64,000 nt of DNA from Desulfovibrio sp. JC010 (GCF_010470675.1 NZ_VOIQ01000010.1:1-64000); one strand, 5' to 3'; shown: positions 7,939-17,700, counted from the first letter of the stretch. A program made the numbers and translations. Notes: generated from the sequence alone by a model not told the origin.

Positions 7939-9018
7939 ATGCCGCATATAGACAACATCACGATTCACGCATTCAGAGGCTTGAAAGAACTGGAACTGAA
8001 AGACTTCAGCAGGATCAACCTCTTTGTCGGGGATAACAATTGCGGGAAGACATCTGTGCTGGAAGCCATTTATGCGTTTTGCTGTCCAGCTGATGCATTT
8101 ATCCTTACAAGGATAGCCAAACTAAGAGAAAGCAGCATGTTCTTCGACCCAAACACGTCAAATATTGATAAAGTAAAATGGCTATTCCCAACCACATACG
8201 AAAATAAAACCAATATACTAATGCCCATATCTATTTCTGGAGATATGGACAACTCACAACAAGAATACACCGCGAACACAGAAAATATTTTTGGAAAGCC
8301 AGAAGTTCATTTAGCACTGGAGCAAGCACAAAAAGCAATTGAGCAACAAGGTTTACTAGTTAAAATTAAAAGCACCAAACGAGACAAAAAAAGTGGCTTA
8401 AATTCATTACAAGAAGGTTCAATTATTGAATGGCAATTCCCTCCCATTCAATCATATGAAACCAAGGAACACAAATTCATTACGCAATTCATTGAGCCGC
8501 ATGCACACCGTATTCATGGAATATATGCCCAACTATACAGTCAAACGCACAAGTTAGGTATGAGAAATGATTTGATTGGATTACTACAAAAATTTGACCC
8601 ATACATAAAAGACCTGATGATTCTTGGAGAAGGTTTCACCAGCACTCTCCACATTGAACACGAAAAAACAGGCACCGCTCCAATAATGACCTTTGGCGAT
8701 GGTCTACGTCGAGTCCTCTTCATCGCCATGCAGATGATCGCAGCTAAAGACGGAGTCTGCATACTTGATGAAATAGACAACTCCATCCACACTTCGGTTC
8801 TCAAAGAAACTGCAGCATGGATTGTGAAAGCAGCAAATAAACTGAACGTCCAGATTTTTGCATCCACTCACAGCCTTGAAGCTGTTGATGCGTTTATTGG
8901 CACTACAGATGAAGAGCTTGCGGTATATAAACTGGATCAGGGCGGTACGCTTTTCAGAAGGTATTCCCACGACATGCTTTACCGTATCCGTCACAAACGC
9001 GGCCTTGATGTGAGGTAG
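7939..9018 (+). CDS. AAA15-type ATPase, OLD/PARIS-like
   Basis: A 359-residue ABC/SMC-type ATPase of the AAA15/AAA21 group. Walker A is GDNNCGKTS (31-39), the signature-like segment is TFGDGLRR (251-258), Walker B is CILDEID (274-280), and the switch histidine is in STH (309-311). A long variable insertion (~60-240) replaces the coiled-coil arms, as in OLD-family and AriA proteins. The product is cytoplasmic. The next gene starts two bases after this stop and has a TOPRIM-like fold, so the two form a tight operon. Split ATPase + TOPRIM pairs are known in anti-phage systems such as PARIS and OLD-like loci. A defence role here is inference from architecture and tRNA location. Confidence 0.85.
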   Translation: MPHIDNITIHAFRGLKELELKDFSRINLFVGDNNCGKTSVLEAIYAFCCPADAFILTRIAKLRESSMFFDPNTSNIDKVKWLFPTTYENKTNILMPISISGDMDNSQQEYTANTENIFGKPEVHLALEQAQKAIEQQGLLVKIKSTKRDKKSGLNSLQEGSIIEWQFPPIQSYETKEHKFITQFIEPHAHRIHGIYAQLYSQTHKLGMRNDLIGLLQKFDPYIKDLMILGEGFTSTLHIEHEKTGTAPIMTFGDGLRRVLFIAMQMIAAKDGVCILDEIDNSIHTSVLKETAAWIVKAANKLNVQIFASTHSLEAVDAFIGTTDEELAVYKLDQGGTLFRRYSHDMLYRIRHKRGLDVR

Positions 9019-9020
9019 AC

Positions 9021-9815
9021 ATGAAATATGGATATCTCGCAGTAGAAGGACCACACGACAGTGCTTTTGTGGGACGCTTTTTAAAATTTTACGGTTTCTC
9101 GCCAATACGTGAGATTGACGGCATTAAAGGAACATTATTCGAAGAACTGACAATAATCAGTTATCCGGTTGATGGAGATTTATACAAAAGAATACCAGTT
9201 CCGACATTTTACAAAAACAAAGACGAAATGCTGATTGCCGTTAGCTGCGCAAATTCAGATGACCAGTTGGTCAATGACATCACAGAAATGATAGAAAGCC
9301 TCCTCCCTGAAAACATGAAGGGGATTGAAGAATTCGCCGGAATTGGAATCATTGCTGACATGGACAGCCCCACATCGGCTGAAGATAGATTCGACAAATT
9401 TGCCGCCGGATTTGAAACACTTAAAATTCCCCGTCCGAACATAGCGGGAAAAGTAACTGAAGGCTCTCCCAATACAGGCATATTTATTCTACCGGATAAC
9501 TCCACAGAGGGGACTCTGGAAGACATACTCATCCTCTGTGCAGAAAAAGCGTACCCAAGCATACTGACTCCTGCATCTGAACTAGTCGAAACTTTGAACC
9601 TTAACACAAAAGATTTTAATAAGGACGACAGAAAAGAATTCAAAAAACCAGCAGGCAAGAAGAAAGCCACCATTAATATTATCAGCAGCATACTTAAGCC
9701 GGGGAAAGCAATCCAAGTATCGATTCAGGACAATCGATGGATCTGTGAAAAAACACGAAAGATACCTCAGGTTTCAGCATTTGATCAATTCATCAAAAAC
9801 TTATTTACCTTGTAA
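9021..9815 (+). CDS. TOPRIM-fold (DUF3226-like) partner of the AAA15 ATPase
   Basis: A 264-residue protein starting LAVEGPHDSAFVGRFL, where E9 and the following PHD fit the first TOPRIM acidic motif. GIGIIADMDSP (D113, D115) fits the DxD motif, and a third acidic stretch follows at TEGTLEDIL. This resembles DUF3226/OLD-like TOPRIM proteins, which in related systems are nucleases or toxin effectors held by an AAA partner. Unlike PARIS AriB I cannot confirm a DUF4435 assignment, so it may be a different branch. It is separated from the ATPase gene by two bases. The lysine-rich stretch near 210-216 may contact nucleic acid. It ends seven bases before the att-like repeat. Confidence 0.75.
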   Translation: MKYGYLAVEGPHDSAFVGRFLKFYGFSPIREIDGIKGTLFEELTIISYPVDGDLYKRIPVPTFYKNKDEMLIAVSCANSDDQLVNDITEMIESLLPENMKGIEEFAGIGIIADMDSPTSAEDRFDKFAAGFETLKIPRPNIAGKVTEGSPNTGIFILPDNSTEGTLEDILILCAEKAYPSILTPASELVETLNLNTKDFNKDDRKEFKKPAGKKKATINIISSILKPGKAIQVSIQDNRWICEKTRKIPQVSAFDQFIKNLFTL

Positions 9816-9821
9816 ATTAAA

Positions 9822-9883
9822 GCTCCGCCACTTTTCGCACAGAAGCCATCAATCGTAACCTTGGTGGATTTTTCTTTTTTGGG
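9822..9883 (+). repeat. att-like direct repeat, right (decayed tRNA-Asp 3' end/terminator)
   Basis: It matches 57 of 62 bases of 7799-7860. The substitutions hit the 3' arm of the terminator stem (GATTGGTGGCT becomes CCTTGGTGGAT), so the hairpin no longer folds well. No tRNA body precedes it. It is a relic copy, not a functional gene end. Confidence 0.7.
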
Positions 9884-9886
9884 AGA

Positions 9887-12487
9887 TTATTTTTTATAAA
9901 CCCTCTGCAATTCCTTACCCAACAACTTCACTTCCAGTGGTTTTTCCACGTATCCGCTCATGCCGGCCTCCATGAAACGCTCCCTGTCTCCGGCCATGGC
10001 GCAGGCTGTAAGGGCAATTATGGGAATATCCCGATGCTGCTCACCGCAACAGCCGGAACGAATCTGTTTTGCGGCTTCGGGACCGTCCATAACAGGCATC
10101 TGGATATCGATCAGCAGCAGATCAAAATCGCCGATATTCAGTGCGGAAAGAACCTTTTTGCCGTCCTCAACAGCCAAGACGTGGCAGCCCATTTTTTCCA
10201 GCAACAGGGAAGCAATCTGCCGGGACACAGGATCATCATCCGCCAGCAGTACCTTGAGTCCCGCAGGTGAAAACTCATTCTGCCCTTCAGGACAGTATTC
10301 AGAAGCCTCCGCAATTTCGAAGGAAAGCTGGACATAAAAAGTAGAGCCGACATTTTCCTCGCTTTCAAGAGCCATGCTGCCGCCCATTAATTCCGCTATG
10401 CGCCGGGAAATCACCAGCCCAAGCCCGGTTCCTCCGAAACGTTGCTGCTCATCATGTCCCTGAACAAAAGCATTGAACAATTTATCCTGCGCCTCGACCG
10501 GAATTCCCACCCCGGTATCCGAAACCGCAAAAAGAAGCCTGCACCACCCATCTCTTACGGAACTGAGGGCACTGACTTCCACCTTCACGCTGCCTTGATT
10601 TGTAAACTTGATGGCATTCCCGGCAAGGTTACTGAGAATCTGCTGCAAACGCTGGTAATCCCCCACAAGGCTATACGGGACCTCTGGATCTACAACCAGT
10701 TCAAGTGCGATGCCCTTAGCTGCCGCCATGGGTTCAAACAGCTGTATAATCTCGCTTAAACACCCGGCAGGCTCGAAATTTTCATTATTAATGGAAAATT
10801 TACCGGCTTCCACCTTGGAGAGGTCCAGAATATCGGAAAGCAGACGATTAAGACGCCGCGTTGATTGGAGCGCAGTGTTGACATACGAATGCAATTCATC
10901 CTGATCATTGGAAATCTCCATGAGCTGCAATACCCCCATCAACCCATTAATCGGGGTGCGGATTTCATGACTCATATTAGCCAGAAAAGCGGACTTGGCT
11001 TCATTGGCCTTTTCCGCCGACTTCTGAGCCTCAATCAAGTCCATTTCAGTCTGCTTACGCTCGGTCATGTCAATTCCGACACTGATCACTCCGGGATGCT
11101 TCCCTTCAATACCCAGAAATGGGGTTTTCACGAACTGATAGGTTTTCTGCTCACCCATATAGTTCATTCCGCTTAAATCAAAACTACGTCCCTCCCCGCT
11201 TTCAAGGGCCAGCCGATCCTCTTCTGCAAATATCTCTGCCACCTCCGCAGAGTAGATATCATAGGTCGTCGAACCTATAATCTGCTCCATGGGCAGTCCG
11301 GCAGCCTTGGCATAGGCCGGGTTACAACTGATAAAGACGCCTTCTTCATTTTTTACCCCGATGGAAACGGGAATCGCTTTTAAAAGATCATCAAGAAAAC
11401 GGTTCTCTTCATTGAGGATTTTTTCCATCCGTTTCCGCTCAGTTATGTCTGCCAGTGAGCCGACAATGGCCACAGTGCGGCCATCTTTCACCACCGGAGC
11501 TTCGCGGACCTCCATCAGGGTAATTTTACCGTTTCTCCCCTTCACCTCAAACTCATAGGGAGGCTGCCGTTCACCTGTGGCAATAGCCTTCTCGGTATAT
11601 TCATGCGCTTTCCGGTTAATCGGATTATTGCTGGCAAAATCAAACCAGCTGACCTGCGCTTCTTCCGGAGAGCACTCCAGATAGACATCAGACTGCGGAC
11701 TTACGTAGGTAAATTTATTATCTATGTCGTGTGAATAAAAAAGGTTGGTAGAAGTTTCCACAATAAGTCTCTGGGTTTCCACATGGTTAGCCAGTACCTC
11801 TTCCAGCTCCCTGCTTTTCCTTTCCGCCATCACCTGTGCTGTAATGTCCCTGACCATGGCCATCACATGCGGAACTCCGTCAAGCTTAACAATACTGGCG
11901 GTCAAAGAACCGTATACGATGCTCCCGTCTTTAGCTACAAACTCAGCTTCCAGCTCCTTAACATAGCCTTTCTCCTGCAATCCGGAGAGAAGCTCATTCC
12001 TTTTGGCCTCATCCCGCCACATATTCAACTCAAGAACAGATTTACCCAAAACATCTTCAGGCTCATAACCTGAAAATACTGTGAAATTCCGGTTAATATC
12101 CACATAAACACCACCAGGCAGAGTGGTAATACTAAAGGCGTTGGGGCTGGTATCAAAAGCCATACGAAATTTCTTTTCACTTGCGGAAAGTGCAGCTTCC
12201 ACTGCTTTTCTTTCATTGATTTCATTCTTAAGGCGCAGAATAAGATAAACACCCGCAAGAAGCACCAGCAGCGTAAACACTGCAAGCATTTCGTAAGAAA
12301 ACATCAAGAAATGATCATCTGTCGGTATATTAAAATCAACAGCAGAAGCTGTCTGAGGGAATAATGCGGCAAACAACAAAAGACTGGACAAAACCCATCT
12401 CCTTAAAGTCAAAAAAAACGGTAAAGCTGAATTGCCCGTATTGAAAAACATTACAACCAACTCTACAATATTCCCTGTAATTTTCAT
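9887..12487 (-). CDS. Membrane hybrid histidine kinase (three PAS, HisKA, HATPase, REC)
   Basis: An 866-residue kinase. Two hydrophobic segments (~30-48 and ~66-84) bracket a very short periplasmic loop, so sensing is probably by the cytoplasmic PAS domains. PAS domains sit at ~105-220 (with DITAQ), ~240-350 (DITERKR) and ~360-480 (DMTERKQ). HisKA has SHEIRTPINGLMG, the catalytic domain has GNAIKFTNQGS and GGTGLGLVISRR, and a C-terminal REC (~740-860) has DDD and phosphoacceptor D in LLIDIQMPVMDG. There is no Hpt domain, so the phosphate must pass to a separate phosphotransfer protein. The AGGGG site is close to the ATG. The stop lies just beyond the att-like repeat. The gene diverges from the MBL gene at 12587. 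Confidence 0.9.
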   Translation of the reverse strand: MKITGNIVELVVMFFNTGNSALPFFLTLRRWVLSSLLLFAALFPQTASAVDFNIPTDDHFLMFSYEMLAVFTLLVLLAGVYLILRLKNEINERKAVEAALSASEKKFRMAFDTSPNAFSITTLPGGVYVDINRNFTVFSGYEPEDVLGKSVLELNMWRDEAKRNELLSGLQEKGYVKELEAEFVAKDGSIVYGSLTASIVKLDGVPHVMAMVRDITAQVMAERKSRELEEVLANHVETQRLIVETSTNLFYSHDIDNKFTYVSPQSDVYLECSPEEAQVSWFDFASNNPINRKAHEYTEKAIATGERQPPYEFEVKGRNGKITLMEVREAPVVKDGRTVAIVGSLADITERKRMEKILNEENRFLDDLLKAIPVSIGVKNEEGVFISCNPAYAKAAGLPMEQIIGSTTYDIYSAEVAEIFAEEDRLALESGEGRSFDLSGMNYMGEQKTYQFVKTPFLGIEGKHPGVISVGIDMTERKQTEMDLIEAQKSAEKANEAKSAFLANMSHEIRTPINGLMGVLQLMEISNDQDELHSYVNTALQSTRRLNRLLSDILDLSKVEAGKFSINNENFEPAGCLSEIIQLFEPMAAAKGIALELVVDPEVPYSLVGDYQRLQQILSNLAGNAIKFTNQGSVKVEVSALSSVRDGWCRLLFAVSDTGVGIPVEAQDKLFNAFVQGHDEQQRFGGTGLGLVISRRIAELMGGSMALESEENVGSTFYVQLSFEIAEASEYCPEGQNEFSPAGLKVLLADDDPVSRQIASLLLEKMGCHVLAVEDGKKVLSALNIGDFDLLLIDIQMPVMDGPEAAKQIRSGCCGEQHRDIPIIALTACAMAGDRERFMEAGMSGYVEKPLEVKLLGKELQRVYKK

Positions 12488-12586
12488 AGCCCCTGCAATT
12501 TTACATGCTTTTATTTTTTACAACCTCCACACTATCCGGTAAAAACCTCCAACGACCCCCAAAACACGGAACAGCAGGGAGCGACC

Positions 12587-13423
12587 ATGCAACTGACAGT
12601 TTTAATGGACAACAACACCATCATCGACAGATATCTGCTGGGGGAACCCGGACTCAGCTTTCATATTGCGACCAAACAGAAAAACATCCTCTTTGATGCC
12701 GGATACAGCGATGCATTCATCCACAACGCATCCAGAATGGGCATCGATCTGCTGAAACTTGACTCCATCGTACTCTCCCACTCCCACATGGACCACAGCT
12801 GGGGGCTGGCCCCGCTATTCCGGCTTTTCACCGAAGCTATGATTGAAGGACTGGGTACCCCGAAACCTGAATTCACAGCCCACCCTGATGTTTTTCTCAG
12901 CCGCACAGTGGACGGGCTGCCGGAAATCGGCTCATTCCTCACCGAAGCAAGTGTAGCCAACTTCTGCTCCATGCAACTGTCCAAAACTCCTGTCCGGACA
13001 ACCGACCGTCTTGTCTTTTTGGGAGAAATTCCACGCAGCAACAACTTTGAAAACCTTGCTCCCATGGGAAAAATCAGGACATCGGACGGAATTGCCGACT
13101 GCTACATTCAGGACGACTCGGCCATGGCCTACCGCACCGATGAAGGACTGGTCATCATCACCGGATGCTCCCACGCAGGAATCTGCAACATCATCGAACA
13201 TGCCCGCGAGATCTGCGGCGAAGAACGCATCAAGGATGTCATCGGCGGATTCCACCTGCTTAATCCGCCGGAGGAGCAGATGGAAGGCACGCTGGAATAC
13301 TTCAGCAGACTAAATGCAGAAAGGGTCTTTGCCTGCCATTGCACTGACCTGAAATCAAAAATCAAGCTTTCCGCAGTAACCAATATCTGCGAGGTGGGCG
13401 TGGGACTGAAGCTGGATTACTAG
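12587..13423 (+). CDS. MBL-fold metallohydrolase
   Basis: A 278-residue metallo-beta-lactamase-fold enzyme. The metal motif is LSHSHMDHSWG (H-x-H-x-D-H), with further ligands in GCSHAGICNI, GGFHLL and FACHCTD. This set (GCSHAG followed by GFHL and CHCTD) belongs to the branch annotated as RFA-P/dihydropterin-phosphate synthase-like hydrolases, whose true substrates are mostly unknown. It is cytoplasmic, with no signal peptide. AGGGAG precedes the ATG. The stop overlaps the convergent acyltransferase stop at a CTAG. Neighbours do not define a pathway. Confidence 0.85.
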   Translation: MQLTVLMDNNTIIDRYLLGEPGLSFHIATKQKNILFDAGYSDAFIHNASRMGIDLLKLDSIVLSHSHMDHSWGLAPLFRLFTEAMIEGLGTPKPEFTAHPDVFLSRTVDGLPEIGSFLTEASVANFCSMQLSKTPVRTTDRLVFLGEIPRSNNFENLAPMGKIRTSDGIADCYIQDDSAMAYRTDEGLVIITGCSHAGICNIIEHAREICGEERIKDVIGGFHLLNPPEEQMEGTLEYFSRLNAERVFACHCTDLKSKIKLSAVTNICEVGVGLKLDY

Positions 13424-14142
13424 TACAGCCAGAGATGGTCCAGCTCCTCGCCATGTTTGCCGGATGTACTGCGTTCGCGGATAACTTTTGCCGGAATCCC
13501 GGCAACCACCATCCCTGCCGGGACATCATGGGTGACCGTAGCTCCTGAAGCGACAATTGCCTCCCGGCCGATGGTAACGCCGGGCAGAATGGAAGCCCCG
13601 GAATAAACTTTGGCGTAGCTATCAATACGCACAGGCATGTAAGTTCGCTCCATGTGAGATGATTCGCTGTGGCTGTGCGTAAAAATATTAACATTTTCTG
13701 CTATGCCCACATAATCCCCAATGGAAATGCCGCCTTTGCTGTCCAGAAAAATATTGCGGTTGAGAAAACTGTGCTCCCCCACTTCAATCCGCTTGAAAAA
13801 ATTGAACCGGACATTTTCTTCCACAATCAATCCCTCTCCGCATGATTTGAACATATGTTCGGCCATCATACGCCGAAACGGAATGGCAAACGGCACCACC
13901 AGACACATGGGCAGTTTGTCAAAAGTATCCCACAAAAAATGCATGAACCGCTCATGCTCCGTGAACGGATATTCTTCAGCCATTGGCAGGGTCTCGTTGT
14001 AGAGCAGAAGATTCTCCAGAACCTCACTCTCCATGGGGTTCGTCCCAAACTGAAACAGGATATCATTGACTTTTTCCGGAGTAAGTCCGCTTTCGACAAG
14101 TTCCTCAATTGCGTCCAGTTTATATTTAAATATTTTTTTCAT
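13420..14142 (-). CDS. Left-handed beta-helix acyltransferase
   Basis: A 240-residue O-acetyltransferase-like protein. The C-terminal half carries hexapeptide repeats: LNRNIFLDSKGGISIGDYVGIAENVNIFTHSHS, then VYSGASILPGVTIGREAIVASGATVTHDVPAGMVVAGIPAKVI, the pattern of maltose/galactoside/LbH acetyltransferases. The histidine in THSH is the likely catalytic base. The N-terminal ~100 residues are helical and unusual; the LDAIEELVESGLTPEKVNDILFQFGTNP segment resembles no common LbH leader. Substrate unknown; surface sugar or lipid modification is plausible. It is convergent with the MBL gene, sharing CTAG for both stop codons. Confidence 0.8.
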   Translation of the reverse strand: MKKIFKYKLDAIEELVESGLTPEKVNDILFQFGTNPMESEVLENLLLYNETLPMAEEYPFTEHERFMHFLWDTFDKLPMCLVVPFAIPFRRMMAEHMFKSCGEGLIVEENVRFNFFKRIEVGEHSFLNRNIFLDSKGGISIGDYVGIAENVNIFTHSHSESSHMERTYMPVRIDSYAKVYSGASILPGVTIGREAIVASGATVTHDVPAGMVVAGIPAKVIRERSTSGKHGEELDHLWLY

Positions 14143-14256
14143 AGCCTTGTTTTATAACAAAAAGAAGGACTCTGAAAGCTTTGTAACGGCTGAAGCTGCC
14201 CATTCTACTGATTTTTGACGTATACCTTTTCACTCTTTTCCGAAAGCGGGATGGTC

Positions 14257-14285
14257 GGAGCGGCTTTGGCGGTGCCCACCGCTCC
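14257..14285. terminator. Hairpin with T-rich tail in the acyltransferase/tRNA intergenic region
   Basis: GGAGCGG (14257-14263) pairs with CCGCTCC (14279-14285), followed by a T-rich tract. No + strand gene directly precedes it, so its role is uncertain. Confidence 0.35.
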
Positions 14286-14370
14286 CCTGTTTTCGTTTTT
14301 ATAATATTTTTTAAACTTTATAATTGCGAGCAGTTGTAGTTTTACATAGAAACTTCTTCACGAAACGCAC

Positions 14371-14394
14371 TTAAGCGTTGCTTAACACGCTTAA
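14371..14394 (+). repeat. Hairpin preceding tRNA-Asp copy 2
   Basis: TTAAGCG-ttgcttaaca-CGCTTAA has a perfect 7-bp stem. Compared with 7699-7722, one A-T pair is now G-C on both arms while the 10-base loop is unchanged. Confidence 0.6.
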
Positions 14395-14404
14395 ATATAT
14401 ATGC

Positions 14405-14481
<77 letters not shown>

Positions 14482-14494
14482 CTTTTTGCGGAGA

Positions 14495-14530
14495 AGCCAT
14501 CAATCGTAAGATTGGTGGCTTTTTCTTTTT
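14495..14530 (+). terminator. Terminator of tRNA-Asp copy 2
   Basis: The same AGCCATCAATC/GATTGGTGGCT stem with GTAA loop and T-rich tail as after copy 1. Confidence 0.85.
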
Positions 14531-14660
14531 CCAGAACATAGACACTCCCCCCCTGCTTGCTATAAGCAAGATCAAAAGACTGAAATTTGGGCTACTGAGC
14601 CTGGTAATGAGCTGGATTGTTGCACAGCAAACGCACCTGCCTGATGAACAGGGGAAATAT

Positions 14661-15086
14661 ATGCATAAAGACATCCGCTGGAAACAACGTTTCAGCAACT
14701 ACTTAAGAGCACTGGAAAGACTTACTAAAGCAGTTGACCTTGCCGGAGAACGTGAGCTTTCCGACCTTGAAGAACAAGGCATGATCCAAGGGTTCGAATT
14801 CACTCACGAACTGGCTTGGAACGTTTTAAAAGACTATTTACAGCATCAGGGAATCAGCAATCTCATTGGACCCAAGGATGCTGTCCGTTCAGCTTTCCAA
14901 AACGGACTGATAGACAACGGTGAAGTATGGATGACCATGATTCTGGACCGGAACCGCTCTTCTCACACATATAATGAAGAAACAGCAAAGGAAATTGCCA
15001 CAAGAATTCTGGAAGATTACCACCCCGCATTTCAGCAGATAGCTGAAAGATTCAAAACAATTCGTGATGAAGCCGGAGACGAGTAA
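14661..15086 (+). CDS. HEPN-domain protein of a HEPN/MNT toxin-antitoxin pair
   Basis: A 141-residue all-helical protein of the nucleotidyltransferase substrate-binding (HI0074) family, with WKQRFSNYLRALERL, EFTHELAWNVLKDYL and the HEPN RNase-type motif R97-x4-H102 in LDRNRSSHTYNE. In studied pairs this protein is an RNase toxin that the MNT partner silences by adding nucleotides near the motif. The start at 14661 is chosen because GGGGA lies six bases upstream; an 18-codon extension has no such site. The stop TAA and the MNT start share one base (TAATG). It lies 180 bases after tRNA-Asp copy 2, a typical landing place for such modules. Confidence 0.88.
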   Translation: MHKDIRWKQRFSNYLRALERLTKAVDLAGERELSDLEEQGMIQGFEFTHELAWNVLKDYLQHQGISNLIGPKDAVRSAFQNGLIDNGEVWMTMILDRNRSSHTYNEETAKEIATRILEDYHPAFQQIAERFKTIRDEAGDE

Positions 15087-15388
15087 TGCGTTTTGGACTC
15101 AGCGAAGAAGTCATTCAAAAAATATGCATTGTGATTCATAGCTGCCCATCAGTAGAAAAGGTAATCCTGTATGGATCACGGGCCAAAGGCAACCATAAGC
15201 CCGGGTCAGATATCGACCTCAGTCTTGCTGGAGACAGCATCACTGCCACAGAACGTGACCGCATTCTTATAGAACTTGATGATCTTTTCCTGCCGTACTC
15301 CATTGATCTCAATCTACTTAGCAAGATAAACCATAAAGAATTACGTGAACATATCGAACGTGTTGGTATTGAATTTTGTACATGCTAA
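15086..15388 (+). CDS. MNT minimal nucleotidyltransferase (antitoxin)
   Basis: A 100-residue minimal nucleotidyltransferase. The active site is G30-S31-R32-AKGNHKPGSDIDLSL with acidic residues D42 and D44, and the third acid D73 in YSIDLNLL. The length and lack of a second domain match MntA-type antitoxins. The known role is AMPylation of the HEPN toxin near its R-x4-H motif. It overlaps the HEPN gene by one base, implying translational coupling. No terminator follows directly. Confidence 0.88.
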   Translation: MRFGLSEEVIQKICIVIHSCPSVEKVILYGSRAKGNHKPGSDIDLSLAGDSITATERDRILIELDDLFLPYSIDLNLLSKINHKELREHIERVGIEFCTC

Positions 15389-15529
15389 AAAGCAAGAGTT
15401 TTCTTTACATATCCGTCAAGTTTATAGTTATATCTTCCGATAAGTAACAGAACTCGGTGACCGCACTTTCACCGCCGGTAAACAACCAGCATATGTAAAT
15501 AAAGCCATTGTCCAAAGAGGGAGGAGTTT

Positions 15530-17677
15530 ATGAAGTTCAAGGACTGGAGCCTGAAAAACAAAATTATCATACCCACATTCTGCGTGGTGGCATTGATTCT
15601 TGCCGCCAGCACCTGGGTAATGACCGATCAGGCCAGAACTCTGGCTGTAAAGCAGGCCACCCATGCCGCAGATATTGAAGCCCAAGGCTACGGCAACGGA
15701 ATTTCTGAAACCCTTAGTAAAGCCCTCACCGTAACCAGAACCCTAGCCTCCATGTTCGAAGTTGGGGCGAACTATAAATATACACCGGACCGCGAAGCTC
15801 TTGATGCAGTCCTGATCAAAGTCCTCAAGCGCCACCCCGGTCTTTCCGGCGCATGGTGCACCTTTCCCGGTAAAACTAGCTATGATGACCGGGAAGAAGA
15901 ATATATGGATAAGTATAAGGGAGCGTACCGCAACTGGTACTACCGGGACGGCGGAAAAATTGCAGAATCCTTCGTAGGTGATGAAGACCTCACCGGACAG
16001 GCATGGTTTGAAAAACCCATGGCCGGAAATGTTGAAACTCTCTCCGAACCCTATCCCTGGGAAGTGGACGGCAAAACATTCTGGCTCTGCTCCACAGGTT
16101 ACCCGGTAAAGAAGAAAGGTCTCAACATAGGCATTGTCGGAGTTGATTTCTATCTCAACGACCTACTGGAAACTGTCTCGAAAATTAAGCCCTTTGAAAC
16201 CGGCTATGCTTTCCTGATGACCAACGAAGGAACCATAGTGGCTCACCCCGACCCTGACCTGCAGACCAAAAACATTTCAGAGTCGGTCGACAGCAAAGAG
16301 AAAAGCAACATTGAAAACGCCATCAGGAATGGAAAAACATATTCTTATGTAGGCAAATCTCCGGTTACCGGAGTGCTTGAATATATCACCTACGCCCCCA
16401 TCAAGGTGGGCAAGACCTCTTATCCGTGGTCCATCGCACTGGTTATCCCCATGGATAAAGTTAAAGCGCAGGCCAATGCAATTGCCCAGAAAAGTATAAT
16501 TATCAGCGTGGTTGCCGTACTTTTACTGCTGGGAATCCTATTTGTACTGGCCGGGGTGATCAGCAAACCGATCCTCAAGACTGCCGACTACACCACTAAA
16601 GTGGCAGACGGTGACCTTGATGCGGACCTCGACATCCACCAGAAGGATGAAATCGGACGCATGGCTGACTCCATGCGTGATATGGTCGGGGAACTGAAGA
16701 AGACTATCATCAAGGCAGAAGATGAAACCCGCAAAGCAGAGGATGAATCCGCCAAGGCCCGTGAAGCCACTGCCGAGGCGGAAAAAGCACGAGCCAAAGC
16801 GGACATGGCCCGCACCGAAGGTCTGCATCTTGCCGCCGACCGGGTGGAGCAGGTTTTGCAGCACGTGGTTTCCGCATCCGAGCAGATGTCCGTGCAGTCC
16901 AATGAAATGCTGCAGGGTTCTGAAATCCAGAGCGACCGCATTTCCTCCACTGCCACGGCCATGGAAGAAATGAATGCCACCGTACTGGAAATCGCCCGCA
17001 ATGCCGGGGATGCCGCCGGAGCAAGTACCGAAGCTCAGGACAAGGCCAAAGACGGAGCATCCGTTGTGGATAAATCCAAATCCGCCCTCGGACAGACCGT
17101 AGAAGAGGTCAACAACCTCAAGGGTAACATGGAAGAACTGGACAAGCAGGCCAAGGGCACTGAAGCCATCATAGGCACCATTACCGATATTGCCGACCAG
17201 ACCAACCTGCTGGCCCTGAACGCCGCCATCGAAGCGGCCCGTGCAGGTGAGGCAGGACGCGGATTCGCGGTTGTCGCTGATGAAGTGCGCAAGCTGGCGG
17301 AAAGCACCATGACCGCCACCGGGGAAGTATCCAATTCCATCGGTGCTATCCAGCGCGTGGCCGGTGAAAACATCCGCTCCATGGAAACAGTCTACAAACG
17401 CATTGAGGAAGCCAACGAATTCTCGGAAAGCTCCGGTGTAGTATTACAGGAAATCGTAAGCGGAGCCGAGGAAAGCGCGGTCCAGATCCAGAGCATCGCC
17501 ACCGCAGCCGAGCAGCAGTCCGCCACATCCGAAGAAATAAACAGCTCAGTAGAGGAAATCAGCCGCATCACCGCTGAGACAGCCAGTGGAGCCCGTGAAT
17601 TCGCCATGGCCCTTGAATCAATGGCCGAACAGGTGTCCGAACTGCAGAAAATTGTTGAGGATTTGAAGGCGGAATAA
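15530..17677 (+). CDS. Methyl-accepting chemotaxis protein with dCache sensor
   Basis: A 715-residue receptor. TM1 is at ~9-30, with a periplasmic double-Cache domain at ~40-315 ([25 protein letters not shown] and [17 protein letters not shown] motifs). TM2 is at ~322-346 and HAMP at ~346-400. A highly charged K/A/E coiled coil (~405-450) joins to the signalling domain, whose hairpin tip is [19 protein letters not shown]. No C-terminal CheR/CheB tether pentapeptide is seen. The dCache class commonly binds amino acids or carboxylates, but the ligand cannot be read here. AGGGAGGAG precedes the ATG. Confidence 0.93.
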   Translation: MKFKDWSLKNKIIIPTFCVVALILAASTWVMTDQARTLAVKQATHAADIEAQGYGNGISETLSKALTVTRTLASMFEVGANYKYTPDREALDAVLIKVLKRHPGLSGAWCTFPGKTSYDDREEEYMDKYKGAYRNWYYRDGGKIAESFVGDEDLTGQAWFEKPMAGNVETLSEPYPWEVDGKTFWLCSTGYPVKKKGLNIGIVGVDFYLNDLLETVSKIKPFETGYAFLMTNEGTIVAHPDPDLQTKNISESVDSKEKSNIENAIRNGKTYSYVGKSPVTGVLEYITYAPIKVGKTSYPWSIALVIPMDKVKAQANAIAQKSIIISVVAVLLLLGILFVLAGVISKPILKTADYTTKVADGDLDADLDIHQKDEIGRMADSMRDMVGELKKTIIKAEDETRKAEDESAKAREATAEAEKARAKADMARTEGLHLAADRVEQVLQHVVSASEQMSVQSNEMLQGSEIQSDRISSTATAMEEMNATVLEIARNAGDAAGASTEAQDKAKDGASVVDKSKSALGQTVEEVNNLKGNMEELDKQAKGTEAIIGTITDIADQTNLLALNAAIEAARAGEAGRGFAVVADEVRKLAESTMTATGEVSNSIGAIQRVAGENIRSMETVYKRIEEANEFSESSGVVLQEIVSGAEESAVQIQSIATAAEQQSATSEEINSSVEEISRITAETASGAREFAMALESMAEQVSELQKIVEDLKAE

Positions 17678-17700
17678 TCGCTACAAACAAGTTAGAAACT

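Larger units (their letters stand above)
7861..9821. mobile_element. Candidate tRNA-Asp-associated cassette carrying an AAA/TOPRIM pair
   Basis: The two genes here lie exactly between an intact tRNA-Asp 3' end and a decayed 62-base direct copy of that end. This is the footprint left when an element integrates at a tRNA 3' end. No integrase, excisionase or transposase gene is present, so it is either a non-autonomous cassette or the remnant of a larger island. The inner sequence is more AT-rich than its neighbours (many AAA, ATA and TTA codons), consistent with transfer. Confidence 0.55.

Noticed and set aside
7861-9821. Integrase or excisionase inside the tRNA-Asp cassette
   Set aside because: Both genes were read through; neither has tyrosine- or serine-recombinase motifs, and no other frame fits.
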